From an uncultured archaeon (GTDB lineage Archaea; Nanobdellota; Nanobdellia; Pacearchaeales; GW2011-AR1), in assembly GCA_903873955.1 (NCBI GenBank), contig CAIQQL010000125.1, positions 1 to 14,631 on the forward strand: a stretch of DNA of 14,631 nt, read 5' to 3'. Position 1 is the first letter of the stretch. Each line of letters begins with the position of its first letter. This document shows positions 12,615 to 14,631 of the stretch, in pieces. The translations under genes and the position numbers were made by a program. The notes beneath the pieces are model-generated. The model was not told the origin of the DNA. It worked only from the letters and a program-made list of their open reading frames with translations, and ran no database searches.

Positions 12615-13718
12615 TTAAATCGCGTCATAAATATCCTGCTTTAGCTTCTTACGATATTTCTCCACGCAACTTGCAGACTCATCCGTTGTCGCAGCAGACG
12701 ATGGGAACATGATCTCGCTGTTGCATTGCACAAACAGGTTCAGATAAGTCTTGGTCATCAGCACATACAAAGGATTTGGATTTCCCTTGCTATCGGCGAG
12801 CATCTTAGACGCCTGTGTCTTCTGGAACCAATCCATCTGGGAGCACAACTGATTGGGAGTCGGTTTGAGCATGAGCACAGAAAGGATTGTCGGCATCTTG
12901 GAAATCGCCTCTCCAACCCCCCCTTGCCCAGGACTTTTCAGCAATGCAAGACAGTTCTCCTTGACCGGGGCGGCAAGAATGGCCTCATTTGTCGGCACAT
13001 CCATCTGCTGTATGAACTTATCAAGCTTTTGCAAGGAGACGTTCTTCACCGGAAGATCGGTATGGAACGAAGGAATCATGATCTCATTGAAGGTATTTAG
13101 TATTGTCGCATCTGCGACCATGATCTCCTGAAGAGAACTGACCATGCCCAGCGTATGCGCGAGCACCTTGGCAGGCGAACTTTCAGTATGCCCTGCATTC
13201 TGATTAATAGCCATTGAGTAAACCAGGAGCTCATCAACGGACAAAAGAACAGCATTATTGGACAGGATCACCAAAGCACCGCTCGACTGGCTCGGGGTGA
13301 TATTTTCCACCTGCTGGCCCAAAGGAAGAGTTGCACGTATCCCTGTCGCACAAAACCTGACATTTGGAACGGGAGCATCGACAATGAAGCTTGACCCGTC
13401 CTGACATGTGACCTGCACGCGATCCCTGAAAAGAGCGGTGCCTCCCTCATAGGCCAGCTCATGAAACCGTTCACCATAGTAACTATTCTGGTCAGACCAG
13501 AACCTGCTCATGGCATCAAGATCGCTCGTATTGAGATAAGTACTGTTTCGCGTATTTGCCAACTTTTTGTTGGTCTCTGTGATCTGGATGAGCAGCACCT
13601 TCTGGTTCTCCTGTTGCAGGGTTTTGCTCACCGTATTTCCCACAAAGTATCGCACTCCAAAAAAACCAAGGGCAATCAAAAACACGACGATTGCCAGGAT
13701 TATCCACCCTTTCTTCAT
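12615..13718 (-). CDS. Exported/membrane-anchored protein, unrecognised, paralogue of the gene at 14334
   Basis: This 367-residue protein has an N-terminal membrane segment (about 5-25) preceded by KK, so the rest should face outward. A helical, polar region follows (about 30-75), then a beta-rich part with Cys (VQVTCQDGSSFIV, VRFCATG), then mostly helices. The C-terminal third contains LCSQMDWFQK (about 297) and MTKTYLNLFVQC (about 325), and these blocks recur as LCKELDRIQK and MGKTYLQLLQKC in the partial gene at 14334, so the two are paralogues. The six or so cysteines suggest disulfides. I do not recognise the family, and there is no catalytic motif. ATG 13718 is supported by a TATA box 25 nt upstream. 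Confidence 0.72.
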   Translation of the reverse strand: MKKGWIILAIVVFLIALGFFGVRYFVGNTVSKTLQQENQKVLLIQITETNKKLANTRNSTYLNTSDLDAMSRFWSDQNSYYGERFHELAYEGGTALFRDRVQVTCQDGSSFIVDAPVPNVRFCATGIRATLPLGQQVENITPSQSSGALVILSNNAVLLSVDELLVYSMAINQNAGHTESSPAKVLAHTLGMVSSLQEIMVADATILNTFNEIMIPSFHTDLPVKNVSLQKLDKFIQQMDVPTNEAILAAPVKENCLALLKSPGQGGVGEAISKMPTILSVLMLKPTPNQLCSQMDWFQKTQASKMLADSKGNPNPLYVLMTKTYLNLFVQCNSEIMFPSSAATTDESASCVEKYRKKLKQDIYDAI

Positions 13719-13738
13719 TTTCTACGAACGAGAGGTTG

Positions 13739-13746
13739 TTATAAAT
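13739..13746 (-). promoter_or_regulatory. TATA box for the exported protein gene (minus)
   Basis: TTATAAAT on the plus strand (ATTTATAA on the minus) is centred about 25 nt before ATG 13718, giving a leaderless transcript. Confidence 0.55.
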
Positions 13747-13767
13747 AGTTAACGCTTGAACATAAAC

Positions 13768-13777
13768 TATATTAAAT
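13768..13777 (+). promoter_or_regulatory. TATA box for the deaminase gene
   Basis: TATATTAAAT is centred about 25 nt before ATG 13797. It is separate from, and 25-30 bp away from, the TATA box of the divergent gene. Confidence 0.5.
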
Positions 13778-13796
13778 CCCAACTATTTCCTATTCC

Positions 13797-14288
13797 ATGT
13801 CCTATCTTTCAGGTGCCCAGGCACAGGAAGCAGAGAAGTATCTTGAGGAAGCGGCAAGAGTCGCCTTACGATCAACCTGTGAACGGGACCAGTGCGGATG
13901 CATCATTGTCGCTGAGGGGAAAATCATCGGGAGAGGTTTTAACTCACCTCCTGGAGAAAAAGAGTCCCAACGGCGCTGCTCTTGTGACAAGTCATTGTTA
14001 CATCCGAAGGTCACGGACAAGACCTGTTGCGTGCATGCTGAACAGCGAGCAATCCTTGATGCGCTACGTACTTTCCCTGACCAACTCCTGGGCGCGACAC
14101 TCTATTTTGCCCGTCTCGACAAGCAGGGTATTGTCCTAAAATCAGGAAAGCCGTACTGCACCATCTGCAGCAAAATGGCACTTGACGTCGGCATAGGATT
14201 ATTTGTCCTTGCCCATGAGCACGGCATCACTGCTTATGAGACTGAAGAGTATAATCTTCTTTCTTTTGCATATAAAGGTCAACCTTAA
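13797..14288 (+). CDS. dCMP deaminase-like cytidine deaminase family protein
   Basis: This 163-residue zinc-dependent deaminase probably converts dCMP to dUMP for dTMP synthesis, although other (deoxy)cytidylate or nucleobase substrates are possible. Zinc ligands are His80 in H-A-E (catalytic Glu82) and Cys121 and Cys124 in PYCTIC. The N-terminal core is RDQCGCIIVAEGKIIGRGFN (30-49), the usual substrate-side strand. Seven extra cysteines (28, 33, 35, 61, 63, 77, 78) cluster before HAE in the region where dCMP deaminases often carry an insertion, and could hold a second metal. Length fits the family. The start is set by the TATA spacing. It lies between two divergent or convergent genes of an exported family and is not in an operon. 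Confidence 0.82.
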   Translation: MSYLSGAQAQEAEKYLEEAARVALRSTCERDQCGCIIVAEGKIIGRGFNSPPGEKESQRRCSCDKSLLHPKVTDKTCCVHAEQRAILDALRTFPDQLLGATLYFARLDKQGIVLKSGKPYCTICSKMALDVGIGLFVLAHEHGITAYETEEYNLLSFAYKGQP

Positions 14289-14330
14289 ATTACATTACAT
14301 TGATGAAGAAACTAATTTAGTCCCATATAT

Positions 14331-14347
14331 CTCTTAAGAATTAAGAG
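14331..14347 (-). terminator. Perfect 7-bp hairpin over the stop codon of the last gene
   Basis: CTCTTAA-GAA-TTAAGAG is a perfect inverted repeat with a 3-nt loop, overlapping the TAA at 14336-14334. It lies between convergent genes and may end transcription or mark the mRNA end, but archaea do not need hairpins for termination. Confidence 0.35.
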
Positions 14348-14631
14348 TAAACTGATTACCACAAGTATCCTGGGCTGAATTCCAAGCAAATTCAGGGCAT
14401 TTTTGAAGAAGCTGTAAATACGTCTTTCCCATTACCTGAGTAACCGGATTGGTACTCTGGGCAATGTAATCTTTAATGCTCAATAAATTTTCTTTTTGTA
14501 TACGATCAAGTTCTTTGCAGAGTGCACCAGAACTTGGAGCAATAAAAAAGATCTGAGCTATTCCAGAAGTCTTAAGTTGAGATGCATAAACTGAGAAATA
14601 CTTATTACATGTTGCTTGAATTGGCATAGAA
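14334..14631 (-). CDS. Exported-family paralogue, C-terminal part (5' end outside window)
   Basis: The frame is open through the window edge (the codon before the first Met at 14627 is Ser), so the 97 residues from that Met are probably the end of a longer protein. The blocks LCKELDRIQK, STNPVTQVMGKTYLQLLQKC and a final Cys match in order and spacing the C-terminal third of the 367-residue protein at 12615-13718. The full gene should therefore be similar in size and carry an N-terminal membrane anchor. Cysteines at the shared positions argue for a conserved disulfide. Composition is more AT-rich than its paralogue. Function is unknown. Confidence 0.65.
   Translation of the reverse strand, partial: SMPIQATCNKYFSVYASQLKTSGIAQIFFIAPSSGALCKELDRIQKENLLSIKDYIAQSTNPVTQVMGKTYLQLLQKCPEFAWNSAQDTCGNQFTLNS

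Noticed and set aside
1..14631. CRISPR array, insertion sequence or prophage
   Set aside because: No regularly spaced direct repeats, transposase, integrase or phage-type genes are seen.

Overview
The window looks like a chromosomal segment of an archaeon, and I infer a DPANN-type lineage (Woesearchaeota-like) from style rather than from any search. The archaeal evidence is an archaeal-type NusA of two KH domains, the archaeal/eukaryotic form of ribosomal protein S12 followed by S7, a CDP-alcohol phosphatidyltransferase, and promoters built of a TATA box about 25 nt before the start codon, so most first genes of operons appear leaderless. There is no CRISPR array, insertion sequence, integrase or rRNA.

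Layout: (1) 1-1192 holds the tail of an unrecognised gene and a secreted protein that I place tentatively in the TraB/ChaN/EreA-like fold. (2) 1324-3375 holds a Met-anticodon tRNA on the minus strand, sharing one TATA box with a divergent CDP-alcohol phosphatidyltransferase, then a sugar-phosphate isomerase/AP-endonuclease-like TIM barrel and a membrane-anchored cupredoxin. (3) 3457-4182 is an unrecognised soluble protein. (4) 4252-5923 is a compact redox operon: a single-cluster 4Fe-4S ferredoxin, a DUF1858-like C-x2-C protein and a U32-family protein. (5) 5955-7764 (minus) is a YhgE/Pip-like ABC permease and its ATPase, whose Walker A, signature and switch-His motifs are all altered. (6) 7871-10165 holds a membrane-anchored DsbA-like thioredoxin and the nusA-rps12-rps7 translation cluster. 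(7) 10200-12590 holds a multi-wHTH regulator diverging from a second, membrane-anchored TraB/ChaN-like protein. (8) 12615-14631 holds an exported hypothetical protein, a dCMP deaminase-like enzyme, and the end of a second exported protein that is a paralogue of the first.

The most interesting signal is regulatory. The promoter of the secreted protein at 320 and the promoter of the wHTH regulator about 11 kb away share a 25-nt block (22/25 identical by eye) containing the inverted repeat TACTA-N2-TAGTA directly against the TATA box. A weaker, related element lies before the TATA box of the second TraB/ChaN-like gene at 11622. This suggests a small autoregulated regulon of one multi-wHTH regulator and two exported, distantly related TraB/ChaN-like proteins. 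Several extracytoplasmic or redox proteins (cupredoxin, DsbA-like protein, YhgE/Pip-like transporter, two paralogous exported proteins) lie in the same window, but nothing in the DNA ties them to that regulon.
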